Origin: Sphaerosporella brunnea
Lineage: Eukaryota; Ascomycota; Pezizomycetes; Pezizales; Pyronemataceae
Direction of reading: 5' to 3'
Assembly: GCA_008704415.1 (NCBI GenBank)
Contig: VXIS01000142.1
Span: 1-64,000 of the forward strand
DNA length: 64,000 nucleotides
Shown: one piece after another, positions 33,757 to 44,863 of the stretch
Position numbering within the stretch: the stretch's first letter is position 1
How the letters are laid out: each line of letters starts with the position of its first letter
The notes under the pieces: model-generated
Told to the model about the DNA's origin: nothing
Database searches by the model: none
The model's input: only the letters and a program-made list of their open reading frames with translations
Made by a program: the position numbers and the translations under genes

Positions 33757-34293
33757 TCTCCGGCACTTTTTTTGACGAGCTAGACAATTCGACTTCCATA
33801 CGGGCTCTCATCTTGCACGCTATTATGTGATAAATGAGGCACCGCCTCTCTTCCAATTAGTGATCGACTGATCTGAAGGGCGATGCAGCATCACCTCGAC
33901 GATGTGTAGGAGGTGCGATGGTAGGTGGTTAAACGTGTGTTGTCTGTCTCAAGCCGCGACGTACTGTTTACAAGATGAACCCAACCCGACTCGCGACATC
34001 CCCCATCACTCTGAATCCAACCCTACATCCAACCCTACACGATGTGCAATTGTGCATCATAACATAACATGACCCATTCCATAACTGAACCCCGTCGAGT
34101 GCTGCATCATGACGTAAACGATGCAGCAACATCTTGCTCTTGCTTCTCCCACGCCGGCGCCCCTTCATTTCATTGCCCATCCCCACCTCCTCAGTTTCCA
34201 TTCCCATCTTCTTCCCTAATGTCCAACCCCATCAACCGCCTTCTACCCACAATCAACATCCAGACCTCCTCCATAGCCATCTCTCTCACCATC
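33757..34293. other. Intergenic, no gene seen
   Basis: Contains short ACCCTACA and ACATAAC repeats near 34020-34070; nothing else recognised. Confidence 0.4.
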
Positions 34294-35135
34294 ATGTCCT
34301 CACCTCACCCCGACACCAAACCCATCGCCTCAGCTGTCAAGGTAGCCCCTCCCAGACGAACCCGCAACACGGACTAACCCTCCAGCAGCCCGACACCACT
34401 CCAGAGCGCGACCTCTACAGCTACCCCCCGTACCCTTCCACCGCCCCCGAAGCCTCCCCAGCGCCGCAGAAGCCCGACACCACCCCAGAGCGCGACCTCT
34501 ACAGCTACCCCCCGTACCCTTCCACCGCCCCCGAAGCCTCCCCAGCGCCGCAGAAGCCCTCCCAAGCGCCGCAGAAGCCCTCCAAGCGTGCGCTGAGGAA
34601 CCAGCGCCGCAAGCAGCGACAGCGAGAAGCGAGGGCTGCCGCAGCCGCTACTTCTCAGTCCGCCGCAGCCGCTACCTCTCGGCCCAAGCAGCAACGGCGA
34701 GCTGCCGCTGCCGCTGAGGACGCAGTACCGATCAAGAAGCCGGCCAACTTTCCGGAGCAGAAGTGGGCGACGCTGCCGGAGTACGTGCAGAGGAGGATTT
34801 CGAAGAGCGTGCACAAGGCGGCTGAGCGCTGGCGTCAGATTAGGATGGCGAATGCGGAGAAGAAGGCCAAGGAGCAGGAGGAGGACGCGAGGAAGGCTGG
34901 AGAGGGGGTTGAGGGGAAGGGCGGTAAGATGCCGGTTGAGGAGGACAAGGCTATGGCGGGTTCTGAGGGGAAGGGCGGTAAGATGCCGGTTGAGGAGGAC
35001 AAGGCTATGGCGGGTGCTGAGGAGGACATGGATGCCATGGATATTGTCAAGGAGGAGGGAATAGAACTCTATAAGGAGGAGGACACCATGGATATCGACA
35101 AGGCGGGTGTTTTCAAGGAGGGTCTGGTCCACTAG
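34294..35135 (+). CDS. Uncharacterised low-complexity protein with internal duplications (265 residues)
   Basis: Two exons (34294-34341, 34386-35135). The 44-bp intron has a clear GGACTAACCC branch region. I do not recognise a family. The N-terminal half holds a direct duplication of a 28-residue unit (PDTTPERDLYSYPPYP... at 34388 and 34472). It is followed by a Lys/Arg/Ala-rich basic block and a short helical segment (LPEYVQRRISKSVHKAAERW). The C-terminal half duplicates EGKGGKMPVEEDKAMAG (34911 and 34971) and ends acidic. Two separate in-frame duplications suggest recent expansion. Possibly nuclear, by inference from the basic block. Confidence 0.6.
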
Positions 35136-35496
35136 AGGTTAGGGGCACTCCCATCCTCAGAGACCTATGGCATACTAGAAACCTCTTCGAAACCTGGTTT
35201 TACGGCTGCCTGTATTTAGTGTGGCATCTTTCGGTCAGAAGCAAATTCATTGGTGATGTCCAGGGCTTTGATTTTTCCAAGTTTTTTTCAAGCACACACT
35301 AGGTGAGCCGATAATACAGAGCAACTACAAGTCAGATGACGAGAAGCGAGTGATGATATTTTGAAGCCTAGCAGCTTCCACAAAATATGGATATAGATCA
35401 TGAACGACCCAATCAAGAGTCTATTCGCCGGAAGCACCCCAACCCATGCTCCAATGTGCAAAACTTCCCATTTAATCAGCTCCGCCTCACATGTCT
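35136..35496. other. Convergent intergenic region, no gene seen
   Basis: 361 bp between two converging unrecognised genes; no motif seen. Confidence 0.4.
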
Positions 35497-36992
35497 CTAG
35501 TCCAAGATAATCCTACGGATATTAACATCCGAGGTACTTGTCAAACCCCTCTTGACCCTGAGCGAGCCGGTCTGCTCCGATGGAGCGGGGGACCGTTTCC
35601 CCTCGGAATCGAGGGCCTCCAGCTGCCATTTCTTGTCCCCCTTGTTCAGCGTGTTCCTGTGGCGACTGCCGCAGTTCAGGAGAATGATGTCACGCTGTGC
35701 CTTGGTGGCCCTGGGCCAGTTCTCGATTTCTTGGCCGAAGGCGATGGGGAAGAGGCAGCGGATCAGGTGTCTCCATACTTCATCCTGGAGGTAGTTGTAT
35801 ATGCGGTACGTCGAGTCACCGCTGACAGTAAACGGGTACATGTTGGAGACGTTGTTCAGTGCCGCGTACTAGAGCCGAAAGGTTAGTATTGGACTAGCAC
35901 ATATGGTAATTGTGTACCCACCGAGTCCGCAAGGCGGGACATGTCCCTCTCGTTCTTGAGGCCGAGCTTCCCATATTTGTCCTTCAACTGACGGAACCGT
36001 TCTGCTACCGCTTCGGGGTCCTTGAATGGGTCTTCAGAGCTCACTTTGCCCGCCTGCCAGACAGCATGTTCCTTTGATACACCTTCGCTGGCCAGGGTAA
36101 TCTCCCCATCGTCCAATTGAAGGGTGTTCTCTGTTGAAGCATTGTTGCTATCCTGAGCACTCTGGCTTTCCTCGACCGCACCCTGCGCCGCACCTTCTGC
36201 AGCACCCTGCGCCGCACCTTCGGCAGCACCCTGCACCGCACCTTCGGCGGCACCCTGCACCGCACCTTCTGCAGTACCCGCCTCCTGTGCAGCCTCACTG
36301 GCCACCTCCTCACCCTCCTCCTCCCGCAATCTGCGGAACCCTTCCAGCCTCCTAAACGCCGGCCTAACGCTATTGGTTACAGTTCTGTACGCAAATTTGG
36401 CGAAGATCATAAGGTGGATAGGGATGGAGACATTGACGATGAAGTCGTTAGTTCTGTATCGCTCGCTGCGCATGCTTGCTTCGAGGGCGTTCATTTTCAC
36501 GAATAGCTGCTGATTCTCATGATGCTGGCTGCGCACCACCAGCTCGAGATCGTAAATGCGTTGTTTGTACCCCTTCACCTCCGTAGTCAGAGTGTGCCAC
36601 TCCTCGGCCGTGACGCGGAATCCCGTGTTGCTGCGGTTGTTTTCGGACGCGCTAAAGCTCTTGGGCGTGTGCGGGATTTCGGCGACTCTAATGATTTTTA
36701 GGCGGGTGGAGGTGGGGCTGGCTTCCGCGTCGGTCGTGCCATCAGAGGTCTCGGAGACGCTGCTGCTGGGGGCTTCGAGGGTTGGAGTGGAGGTTTCAGA
36801 GGCCTTCGGGGTTTCGAGAGTTGCATTGGTAGTTCCGGCGACCTGAGAGATTTCGGGGGTGACCTCAGGAGTCTGGTGGGAGCCGTCACCGCTGACGGCG
36901 GAAATGCCGCTCACGTCCGAATTCCAGCGCCGGAAAGCTGGAACGTGTGGTCGCAGGATTAGGAGACGGTTGGCAGCGTGTCGAGCCAACAT
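35497..36992 (-). CDS. Uncharacterised 480-residue protein, possible mitochondrial presequence and membrane segment
   Basis: Two exons (35922-36992, 35497-35868); the intron 35869-35921 joins SRLADS to YAALNNVSNMYP. The ATG at 36992 is the first in frame. The N-terminus MLARHAANRLLILRPHVPAFR resembles a mitochondrial presequence. A Ser/Thr/Pro/Glu-rich linker, a probable coiled coil (EVKGYKQRIYDLELVVRSQ), and a hydrophobic helix (FIVNVSIPIHLMIFAKFAY) follow. Then come tandem AAEGAVQG/AAQG units (36180-36290) and a charged C-terminal domain. I do not recognise a family; mitochondrial location is inference. Confidence 0.6.
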
Positions 36993-37170
36993 GATGACAG
37001 TGTCCACAACGGGGGTAAGATAGTTGTTCAGGCTGTGTGGTTCCTCGAGGTTGGCTTTGAGGTAGATTAAAAAAAAAAAAAAAATGACGGCAAACGGAGA
37101 GTGCCGAGCTTGGGGGTGAGGTTGAAATAAGCTTTTTGCTAGTTAATGCAAAAGATCAGGCTTGCGGTGA

Positions 37171-38074
37171 ACCAATCTACCTACCTACTTTCGTAAGAAA
37201 CGGGTGTTTCTGAAAATAGTTATGTAAGGGCTATGTAAGGATTTTTGAAAGAGGAATATTTCGCCAGAAATCGGGATTATATTACACTCACCTGGCGAAA
37301 ATTTTACGGCCGTATAATGATGGGTGATGCTTAATGGCGCATAAGATTTTGGGTTTCGAAGCCATTATGTGAGGGAAAATCGATTATACCCAGGAAATGG
37401 GGGGTACCCGCACATCGCCGCACAGCGGGCATCCAACCCCGCCGCGGCGATGGTGCCCGCCGGGCGCTAGTCCTCTTCATCTCCATGATCGCTATCATCA
37501 TCTCCATTATCGACTGTTGCCTCGCCTCCCACAACTCCCAAAACAGAGGCGACACCAGCAGTAGATGCAGCATAGAAAAATGTGACCATGTCAAAGACAG
37601 AAGCATACTCGTCGTAGAGGGAGGGACAGTTTGTTGAAAAACTCAACACCATCGCTGCGATGGCTGATGAATCGCACAAACACGTGATCTCACTCGGCAG
37701 CCTGCGATCTCAGCTTACGTGTGGAAACAGCTTATCCGACCCACATGTTTTGACTTCAGTAACCTGAGTTACTACTAATGATTCTACAATTATCTCCATA
37801 AAACTAGGCTGATATAGCCATGATGACTTCGGTCATCTTGTTGCGTCGCCAGGATTATAACATTATTGATTTTGAGTATTGGTCATATAAGGAAGGTTTT
37901 GGTTTTCGGGATCTTCTACCCTTATGCGAATAACCATTATGCAATCACTATGGAGCGAGCAGTCTCATATACAGCTCATGTCAAAAAAAAAAATTTAAAA
38001 AAAAAACCACTTACATAACGCGTACATAACCATTTTCAAAAACACCCGTTTCTTACTAAGGTAGATAGAATTGG
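37171..38074. mobile_element. Non-autonomous DNA transposon with ~68-bp imperfect terminal inverted repeats
   Basis: The left end (37171-37240) and the reverse complement of the right end (38007-38074) align over ~68 bp. They share CCAATCTACC-like starts, GTAAGAAACGGGTGTTT, TGAAAAT.GTTATGTA and a final TATGTAAG. Weaker subterminal similarity continues inward (GC.TAATGG...CGCATAAG near 37333-37347 against the far side near 37920-37950). The interior encodes only a 70-codon frame (37467-37679, minus) with an acidic end. No transposase is seen. Target duplication is unclear. Confidence 0.7.
37467..37679 (-). CDS. Small acidic-tailed peptide inside the TIR element (70 codons, tentative)
   Basis: Frame from the Met near 37679 to the stop at 37467, with hydrophobic centre (VTFFYAASTAGVASVLGVVG) and acidic tail DNGDDDSDHGDEED. 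The 13.75-14.02 kb repeat encodes a related peptide (FYVESIDGGASVLGFAGG, then an Asp/Gly run). Both could be the decayed end of a larger transposon protein. No known domain recognised. Confidence 0.3.
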   Translation of the reverse strand: MCDSSAIAAMVLSFSTNCPSLYDEYASVFDMVTFFYAASTAGVASVLGVVGGEATVDNGDDDSDHGDEED

Positions 38075-38179
38075 GATTAAGAGAGATGAGTACTTATAGC
38101 TTGATGCTTATTCCTTGCACTTTGGCATCATCCAACGCTCAGTAGTGTTCACGAGAACTAAAGCCGAGCCTCGTTGTTG

Positions 38180-38460
38180 TGCCAGATCTTCTTATTTGTC
38201 ACCAGGCGAGCCCCATACACTGCGAAAGCGCTGTAAGTTCCGCCTTGTCTTGGTAGACAGTGACAATAAACTTATTTGCATCTGCACCAGCCTCCAGTAG
38301 GAGCATCACCACTTCCGGATTTTCGCACCGACAGGCAGAAGGCAATATTGGTATGTACTATCTATTGTCCATAGGAATGGGACCCGCATGAGCCCCATCG
38401 AAACGAAGGGATGAGAGGTTCTCAGAGTTGATAACACACCCAACGGCTTGGTATGGAGGA
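38180..38460 (-). pseudogene. Ankyrin-repeat gene relic
   Basis: The minus strand encodes an ankyrin unit ending CRCENPEVVMLLLEAGADAN, then continues KFIVTVYQDKAELTALSQC to a stop near 38205. Upstream, separated by a frame break near 38365, is SLRFDGAHAGPIPMDN. No long open frame or start is present, so this looks like a decayed fragment of an ankyrin protein gene. Confidence 0.5.
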
Positions 38461-38829
38461 CTTCGGTAGGGACGGTCACCTAACAACCGACGGCAGAACC
38501 TATTGGTTGTTCCGATCTGATAGTGAAAGCTCCCAAATGTCTAGGACGAGCTTGGTAGGAAGTAAGCCAAGGGTTACAGTGACCTTCGAGGGGGTTCCAG
38601 ATTAGTTGGTTCAAAAGGCCAAAAAGACAAAAAATCTATGCGAGTTTGTTTGTTTGATCATATTGTATTCGGCCGCTTGGCCATGACATATATATAGAAG
38701 TGGAGGTAATGCTGCCCCTAGGCTCAGAAGCCCTACTGTGGGGTCTGCGCCTCCAAAGGAAAAGGAATCAAGAAATTCGCACACCCATGAGACTCGTAGC
38801 TAAACAAATGAATGGAAGAACAGGGTCGA

Positions 38830-39480
38830 GAAAACAATTTAAGCCTTAGCAGGCCACAGTCCAACCTGGGTCCTGCTCAGGAAAGCCATCACCGCTTTCG
38901 TACAGCGTTCATCGGACAACAGGACCTTAATGGAGGTATTCACCCTCCGTCTCTTGCGCCCCCTTCGGTGGCCAACGCCACTTCTTCCCACAACACTGCT
39001 TGCTCCTTCTGCCATCGTGCGCAGAACTTGAACAGATGCTCCCTTGTTTGGCTGGCTTCTTCGTACAGAACCAGCACTTGTCGTCTTCACGGCGTCCAGT
39101 CTTGTGCAGGTGGGGTACCGTCGGGCAGGGTTTGGACGGGTGGGGATGGAGGATCTGCCATAATCTACATAGGTTGCATGCGGACAATTCCGGTTCTTCG
39201 TTTCGAGATATGAATGATATCCCTGTAGTCCTGGAACACCAACAGACACGAATGACCGAATGGGAGCAGCTTCTGAGCTTCTTCAACAACCGCAAGTTCG
39301 GGGATCTGTGTGACATCTAAAAATTTCGCTTCTTTCCTCGTACTTGGCAGATCTGACGACACAACGAGTCTCCTGGACTTCTCTTCATGGGGATGCCATA
39401 CAGGTTTCCCTGGGACGTCCACGGTGCTGGTTCGCTCCAAACAGGGAACGCCTTTGCCCCAGATATACTCATCAGGACAT
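38830..39480 (-). mobile_element. Degraded non-LTR (Tad-like LINE) retrotransposon tail
   Basis: On the minus strand, in shifting frames and in order: HLHKTGRREDDKCWFC (39063-39110), EHLFKFCARWQKEQAVLWEE (about 38970-39030) and SDERCTKAVMAFLSRTQVG (about 38870-38930). These match the conserved C-terminal zinc-knuckle region of fungal Tad-clade LINE polyproteins. That region usually reads CWWC...REHLFK.C..WK..Q..LW and ends DERC..AVLDFL..T.VG. At least one frameshift separates the blocks. Sequence up to ~39480 is open in pieces but not recognisable. The copy is dead. Confidence 0.7.
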
Positions 39481-40168
39481 TGTAGAAATCGAGAGTTGTG
39501 CGGGGGCTAGACACCGCCTCCGATTAGAACAAACCAGAGAGTGCCGTCATCGGTACGGCAGCTGCTTACCCTTCTTCTTTTTCTCCTCTGGCTCTTCCGT
39601 CGCAAAACTCTTATGAGAAGACCGAGTAATGGCAACCGGTTGTGGCTGTTGAGGACCGTGCTTTGCTGATTTCAAAGGCTGGTATTAAGGTGGAGTGAGA
39701 GCCGTGGTAGGAGAGGATCAACTTCTGATGGAGGGCTGAGTGTTGGAAGATGAAGATGACTCAGTTGATTCTAGCCCTAAAACACCAGCCTTACAGCCCC
39801 TTCCCCTCGTACACCAGCAATGCCACCAACTGAGTACAGGAAACTTTTGGGATTAACAACTTAGAGCCCGATAGCCTTTTGACAACACACTCAAAAAACG
39901 ATGCCAATCACAAGAAGATTTTTGTAAATGAAAATTTATACTCACGACTATATTGCTGTATAAGAGGATTGGGACATCACTACTATCAAAAGTTGTTTGA
40001 TCATCATCACAGTTCAGCTGTTCCGAGTGACATAGCATGGTTTCAACCCAGGCCGCTCACGTGACCACATCAACGGCCCCTAACCCATCCTAGCGAGTCT
40101 CACTCAAACCTTCCCACCTCATTCGCACCTCACTCACACCAGCAACCACACCAGCAACCACGCCAACA

Positions 40169-40811
40169 ATGTCTCTGCGTCCCGTGCTTTACCGCCGCTT
40201 CTCGACATGCCGGACGCTCAGCTACCCGCGGATAACGCGTGACCGAAACCCGAACCGGGGCGTGTCGCCTCTGCGCCACCAAGCCGCCAAAGAACCGCTC
40301 AGCACCGAAAAATACCCGCTGCCCGTGCCGGCACCAGTAACCAGCAAGATTGTCACCGACCCCGACCATGGCCTGTGGGGATTCTTCCGCGATAAGCAGC
40401 CCCTGCCGACGCCAGAGGAGGATCATGCTCACGGTTCGTCCCCCCGACTCCCCCGCCACAGAAACCAATTGTTCGGAACCTGACGTGATGGGGATGTAAC
40501 CAGGCCGCCACTGGACCGTCGCAGAGCTCCGCAACAAGTCGTGGGAAGACCTCCACAGGCTGTGGTGGACATGCGTGAAAGAGCGCAACATAATCGCGAC
40601 GCAGATGGCGGAGCGCAAGCGGTTGAACCCCGGATACGGCGAGCACGAGGCTCAAGAGCGCGAAAAAGTCGTGCTGAGGACTCAACGCAGTATAAAACAT
40701 GTGCTCACCGAACGCTACTATGCCTGGGAAGAGGCGAAAAAACTCGCCGAGAAAGACCCCGAAATCAATTTGAGTGGGGAGGGCCCGCTTATCAATGTTC
40801 CTAGTAGCTAA
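40169..40811 (+). CDS. mrpl4: Mitochondrial large-subunit ribosomal protein uL29m (MrpL4)
   Basis: Two exons (40169-40433, 40504-40811) encode 190 residues. uL29m sits near the polypeptide exit tunnel. The N-terminus MSLRPVLYRRFSTCRTLSYP is a presequence. The diagnostic segment is GRHWTVAELRNKSWEDLHRL followed by WWTCVKERN, then a helical stretch ending RQRSIKHVLTERYYAWEEA-like residues. The 70-bp intron 40434-40503 joins EDHAH to GRHWTVAEL. Confidence 0.92.
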
Positions 40812-41429
40812 GCTGCAATTGGGCTGGTTGGGCTGCTGGAAAAGACGGGCGAGCTGGCGGGCTGGCGGGCTGCAGGTTTCGGGTACAAATAGAACGATTT
40901 CAATTGATGTACATACCATAAATCTCTTTGCTCCTTAGAGGTAGAATGTGATGTGAGTGGCCACTTTTTTGACCCTCGTCCGTCAATAGGTTGTCAGTGG
41001 CGGTTCTATCAGAAGCTTGGTATGTCGCTGGCAGTGTTGTCAATAGCCGCCTCTAAAAGCCACAACCAACCGAAGAAAAAAAATGAAGCCCACAAAGCAC
41101 CCAGGCTGTGACAAAGCAAGTGATCTCTCGTGAAGCAACCAACACCATTGTCAGCCTTGCGCTCACCACAACTTCATGCTTGCCCGTTTCCCAACTTGCA
41201 CCGAAAGTTCTGTTATCGCATTCAGGTCGAGCTACTGGTGAGTGTGACAAGCGGAGCTGCGGTGTAGAATATGGTAGAAAATGGAGCACCTTATAGAGCC
41301 ATTCACACGGCATGCATAAAGTTGTGAACTTCTGGATGGGTAGTTAATTTACAATCGGAATCAATGTTTACTCGCCGCAAAATTTGACAAATTGAACGCA
41401 TGCCTTTCCAAAGTAATCGGATCTCATTA
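40812..41429. other. Convergent intergenic region, no gene seen
   Basis: 3' flanks of uL29m and the SURF6-like gene; a CTGGCGGG duplication near 40854-40872; nothing else recognised. Confidence 0.4.
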
Positions 41430-42997
41430 TTACTTCTTGCCCTTGCCACCCTTTCCAGCCTTAAAGCCACCCTCGAAACCAGGCCTTGAAACTTTCTTTG
41501 GCCCCTTCTTGCCGATTGGCTTGCCCCCCTTCTTCATAATCACGCCCTTCTTTCCCATCTTATGGGCCTTCTTCTGATCCTTTCTCGCCTGGATATTTTC
41601 GTCCCTCTTCTTCTGTCTCAAATGTTGTGCTTTCGCTTGGCCGGACAACCTCTCGTTCCTGCGATCTATTAGTATAGCCTCATATTATTGAGGAATATTA
41701 AGCTTACCATTCAGTCGCCGACTTCCGCTTCTGCGCCTCCTGGCGTTTCAAAGCCTTCTTGAGCAGTTTTTCGTCATCCTTAACCTTTTCACCCGTCGCC
41801 TGTTTCAGCGCCTTACTCCACTTATCCTTCTCTTCGATTACCGCCTTCTTCTCCTCACTCATGTTTTCTAATCTTCTCTTCTTGGCCTCATTGTGCTTGA
41901 TCTGACCTAGCAAATCCGTCGGTCCTTTGCGTTTCTTTTCCTTCTGGAAATCCTGCAGCTTGGCATCAAGCTTTCGTCCATCGTCGAAAGTGACCACTCC
42001 GAACGAGAAGTCTTTGACCACAGTAGATGCGGGCTTCTTAACAGTGGCGGGGGTTGCGGGCTCGACACCAGTGGGTAGCGTCTCGGCAGTCTCCTCGCCA
42101 GCCATTTTTGCAGCTAAGCGCAACTGCTTCTTTCGCTCTTTCCGCTGCAGATCCTTATTGCGCCGCGCCTCCAACAAGTCTTGTCGTGTACGCGCCGAAG
42201 TACCATCCGCATTATCGGCTTTCCGCTTAGCGCGCAGAGCTTCTATCCTCGCTGCAAGGCGAGCACGTTGTTCCGCACGCTGTGCGGGATCAAGCTGAGG
42301 TTTCGAAGGTTTCAGGGCGGGGGTGGCGGGGACTGGTGTCTCAATATCCGCAAAGCCGTTGACCTGGATCGTCTCCTCATCGTTGGCGTCGGCCATTTCT
42401 TCATCATTGTCGGCGGCGGCTTCAGTCGCTGGTACGATGGAAAGCACCTCAGACGGCGGAGCGACGGCCTCGTCTGAGGTTCTTCCTTTTCCCTTTTTCT
42501 GCTGCGTAGGCGTTTTGATAGCCTCCGACAATTCGGCCTTCTTTTTCTGCGTAGGCGTAGCCTTCGCTTTCATGGACTTTTTGGTTACGGGTTGTTGCTC
42601 CTTGACGGGTATGTCTTCCGCCACCGCATCTTCGTCATTGTCCCCCTCACCGCTCTCGTTATCGTCGGATGCTACGCTGCGGTGCCGTTTCTTCTCTCGC
42701 ATCTCGGCCGCGGTCGTCGCGCTGTCGGGATCCAGCTTTGCTTTCTTCGCCCGCTTGTGCTCTTCTTTGCTCTGCTTGCGCTTGGTCCATTGGTTCTGTT
42801 TCGCGTCAGCCGCACTCCACTACCGTAAGTGAGAAGGTGCACTGACACTGTTGTCGCTGGGAAAGTATTTGTCGCCCGGAATTAACGAGAGCAAGCCCTC
42901 GAAGGCTGATGAGTGAGATTTTAAGCGCTCCTAGGTGTGGAATGTCAGCGGGGTTTGCATGTATGTCGGGGCGGCGACGGACCTCTATGTCAGCCAT
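41430..42997 (-). CDS. rrp14: SURF6/Rrp14 ribosome-biogenesis protein
   Basis: Four exons (42983-42997, 42847-42930, 41708-42795, 41430-41658) encode 471 residues. Rrp14 acts in the nucleolus in 18S/27S pre-rRNA processing. The N-terminus rebuilt from three exons reads MADIEERLKSHSSAFEGLLS, then IPGDKYFPSDNSNQWTKRKQ, the usual Rrp14 N-terminal domain. The C-terminal SURF6 domain shows RLAARIEALRAKRKADN, FSFGVVTFDDG, RKGPTDLLGQIKHNEAKKRR and a Lys/Gly-rich tail. A long acidic and Lys-rich linker lies between. All introns are GT-AG, 49-52 bp; the first coding exon is 15 nt. Confidence 0.92.
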
Positions 42998-43331
42998 GTT
43001 GAAGGTGCGGGTTGGTGGTTAGGTGGTTGGATTAACTTTCTGGATGGTGGTTTCTAAATCTGCGCCAAGATTTCGCAGGGTTGCGCTACAGTGCTAGGAA
43101 ATAGAATATTGGGTGACACATTGTGATTCATAGTTTATTTTTGAACCATCACATTTTCTACAGTTCTCGAGAACTATGCCTTGATTTTTCTCAAGTCAGT
43201 AGTATGGAAGCGCTCGGTTAATGCGGTTGAGACCGGACCGCCTAATTTCCCAGCAGTAAATTATCATAAGTTCATAACTTGACTCGTCTCCCGTGGGTCA
43301 AAAGCTCAGGCTCAAACTGAGATCCAGCGAG

Positions 43332-44520
43332 TCAGATGCTGATCGTGACGCCTCCCTCCCAGAAACTCCCAACCTCCATTGGCTGCCATGACGACACGCT
43401 GCCGGCCTCGACGCAAACTGTGTAGACTTGTCAGCAAACTTCACCTTCATCCGGACGTATTTCAACTTACGCATGTTCTTGTAGCCATCCTCTGGTCCAA
43501 AATCTGCGATTGTCTTGGCCTTCTCCCACGGGTTCCACACTACTACGTCGTCGAGGTTCGACCTCTCAACCGTGTACAGCGTCTTCCCGACCTCGATGTC
43601 CTCCACTTTTACTGTCCCAGGGACCTTGACGTAAACGCGGTCAACCTCAGAGGCGATGGTAAGCTTGTCACTCTCCTCGGTAGCCTCCGCCCCCCCTTGC
43701 ACTTTGTCCCGGTACGTGACTCCCTTCAAGCCAGTCACAGCAACCTTAGTGACATCCGGAACTCTCAGGTACGTGTGGAATAGTGCATTGAACTCCCACG
43801 GCTCCTGTCCCTCGTTTCTCACCAACAACTTAGTTTGCAGTGAAGTCTTGGTGAGAGTAACTGAGTAGATCAAGCCAAAGTCGAAGGGCCACTGTTTGCG
43901 AGTGTCGACCGTGAGGTTTTCGGGGCCGAGACCAAAATCGACGTTGATAAACTCCTCAGACTCGGTAGCGGTGTCTAGGATCTCCCACCTGGAGGTGCGT
44001 GCAAAGCCATGCTGGGGTAGCTTGTCGGTAGGGTGGTTGCTGGATTTGCCGAAGACCTAGGAAAATTAGGGACAGCTTCCAAGGTAGTGAGGGTTAAGCT
44101 TACGGGGAAGACTAGGGGAACACCGCCGCGGACTAGAAACTGTTAGAGCTCGCAAAACCGGGCGAGGAGATATTATACCAGCTTTAGAACCGTCTAGCAG
44201 TGGTGTTAGCGTTAGAAGTAACTCCGCTGCGGGGGGGGGTGCGGTAATCTACCAAGAGCTGCCTTCTCACTCAGGAACAAGCGCTCCTCGCCGCCAGCTT
44301 TCCAGGAGATGATGGTCGCCCCGTAAAGAAGGATCTCGGCAGTCTCGCCGGAGCAGAGGAAAAGCTACAATACAACTTTCAGAGCTTTGCCACCATTTGC
44401 ATCGCTGCGATGACGTCGTACCTTGACTCGGTCATGCTCAATCTTGGCATGAGATGCGCGCACGATCTCGTGGACATGAGGAACGGTCAGGTCCTCAGGC
44501 TTGTGGTGACGTCCGACCAT
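43332..44520 (-). CDS. Glucose-6-phosphate 1-epimerase (YMR099C-like)
   Basis: Six exons (44422-44520, 44253-44364, 44179-44193, 44104-44132, 43471-44056, 43332-43417) encode 308 residues. The enzyme interconverts alpha- and beta-glucose 6-phosphate and has the galactose mutarotase fold. Rebuilt sequence shows ETAEILLYGATIISWKAGGE, LFLSEKAALDGSKAVRGGVP, LVFPVFGKSSNH, LPQHGFARTSRWE, WPFDFGLIYSVTL, FHTYLRVPDV and the C-terminal CVEAGSVSSWQPM. The His and Glu of HTYLRV and VEAG fit the catalytic pair. Two internal exons are only 15 and 29 nt, supported by exact restoration of the DGSKAVRGGVPLVFPVFG block. Confidence 0.93.
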
Positions 44521-44863
44521 TATAGCTGGGTTCTGTGGCTGTCCAAAAGAAATTGGTTGGTGAAGGGGACGACTGAGTGCTGTGCAGTGAAGCTAGGAAA
44601 GGGTGAGGGGCGGCGGCGGCCGTCAGCATCCCCTCCATCAGCATCATTCTACCCCGCGATTCTCGACAAAACCCTAACCGCGACAAGCAACCAACAAACC
44701 CTAACCCCCTCAACCCCCTCGCTAACCAACGATTCACAACCCTAACACCACGGCTTCGCGCGCTACCCACAGCTCCCGTCTCGCATCCCAAAAGCAAGTC
44801 GGGAACAATATCAAGCGAACCCTCCAACCCAGCTTACTGTGTTCGCTATCACAGACAGCATCC
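44521..44863. other. Divergent promoter region, no gene seen
   Basis: 343 bp between the epimerase start and the next gene's start; CAACCCCCTCAACCCCCTCG duplication near 44706-44722. Confidence 0.4.

Larger units (their letters stand above)
36993..40168. other. Transposon-remnant region without intact genes
   Basis: About 3.2 kb between an unrecognised gene and uL29m. Includes an A18 run (37068-37084), a TIR element (37171-38074), an ankyrin relic (38180-38460) and a LINE tail (38830-39480), each listed separately. The remaining parts show no conserved frame. Confidence 0.6.
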
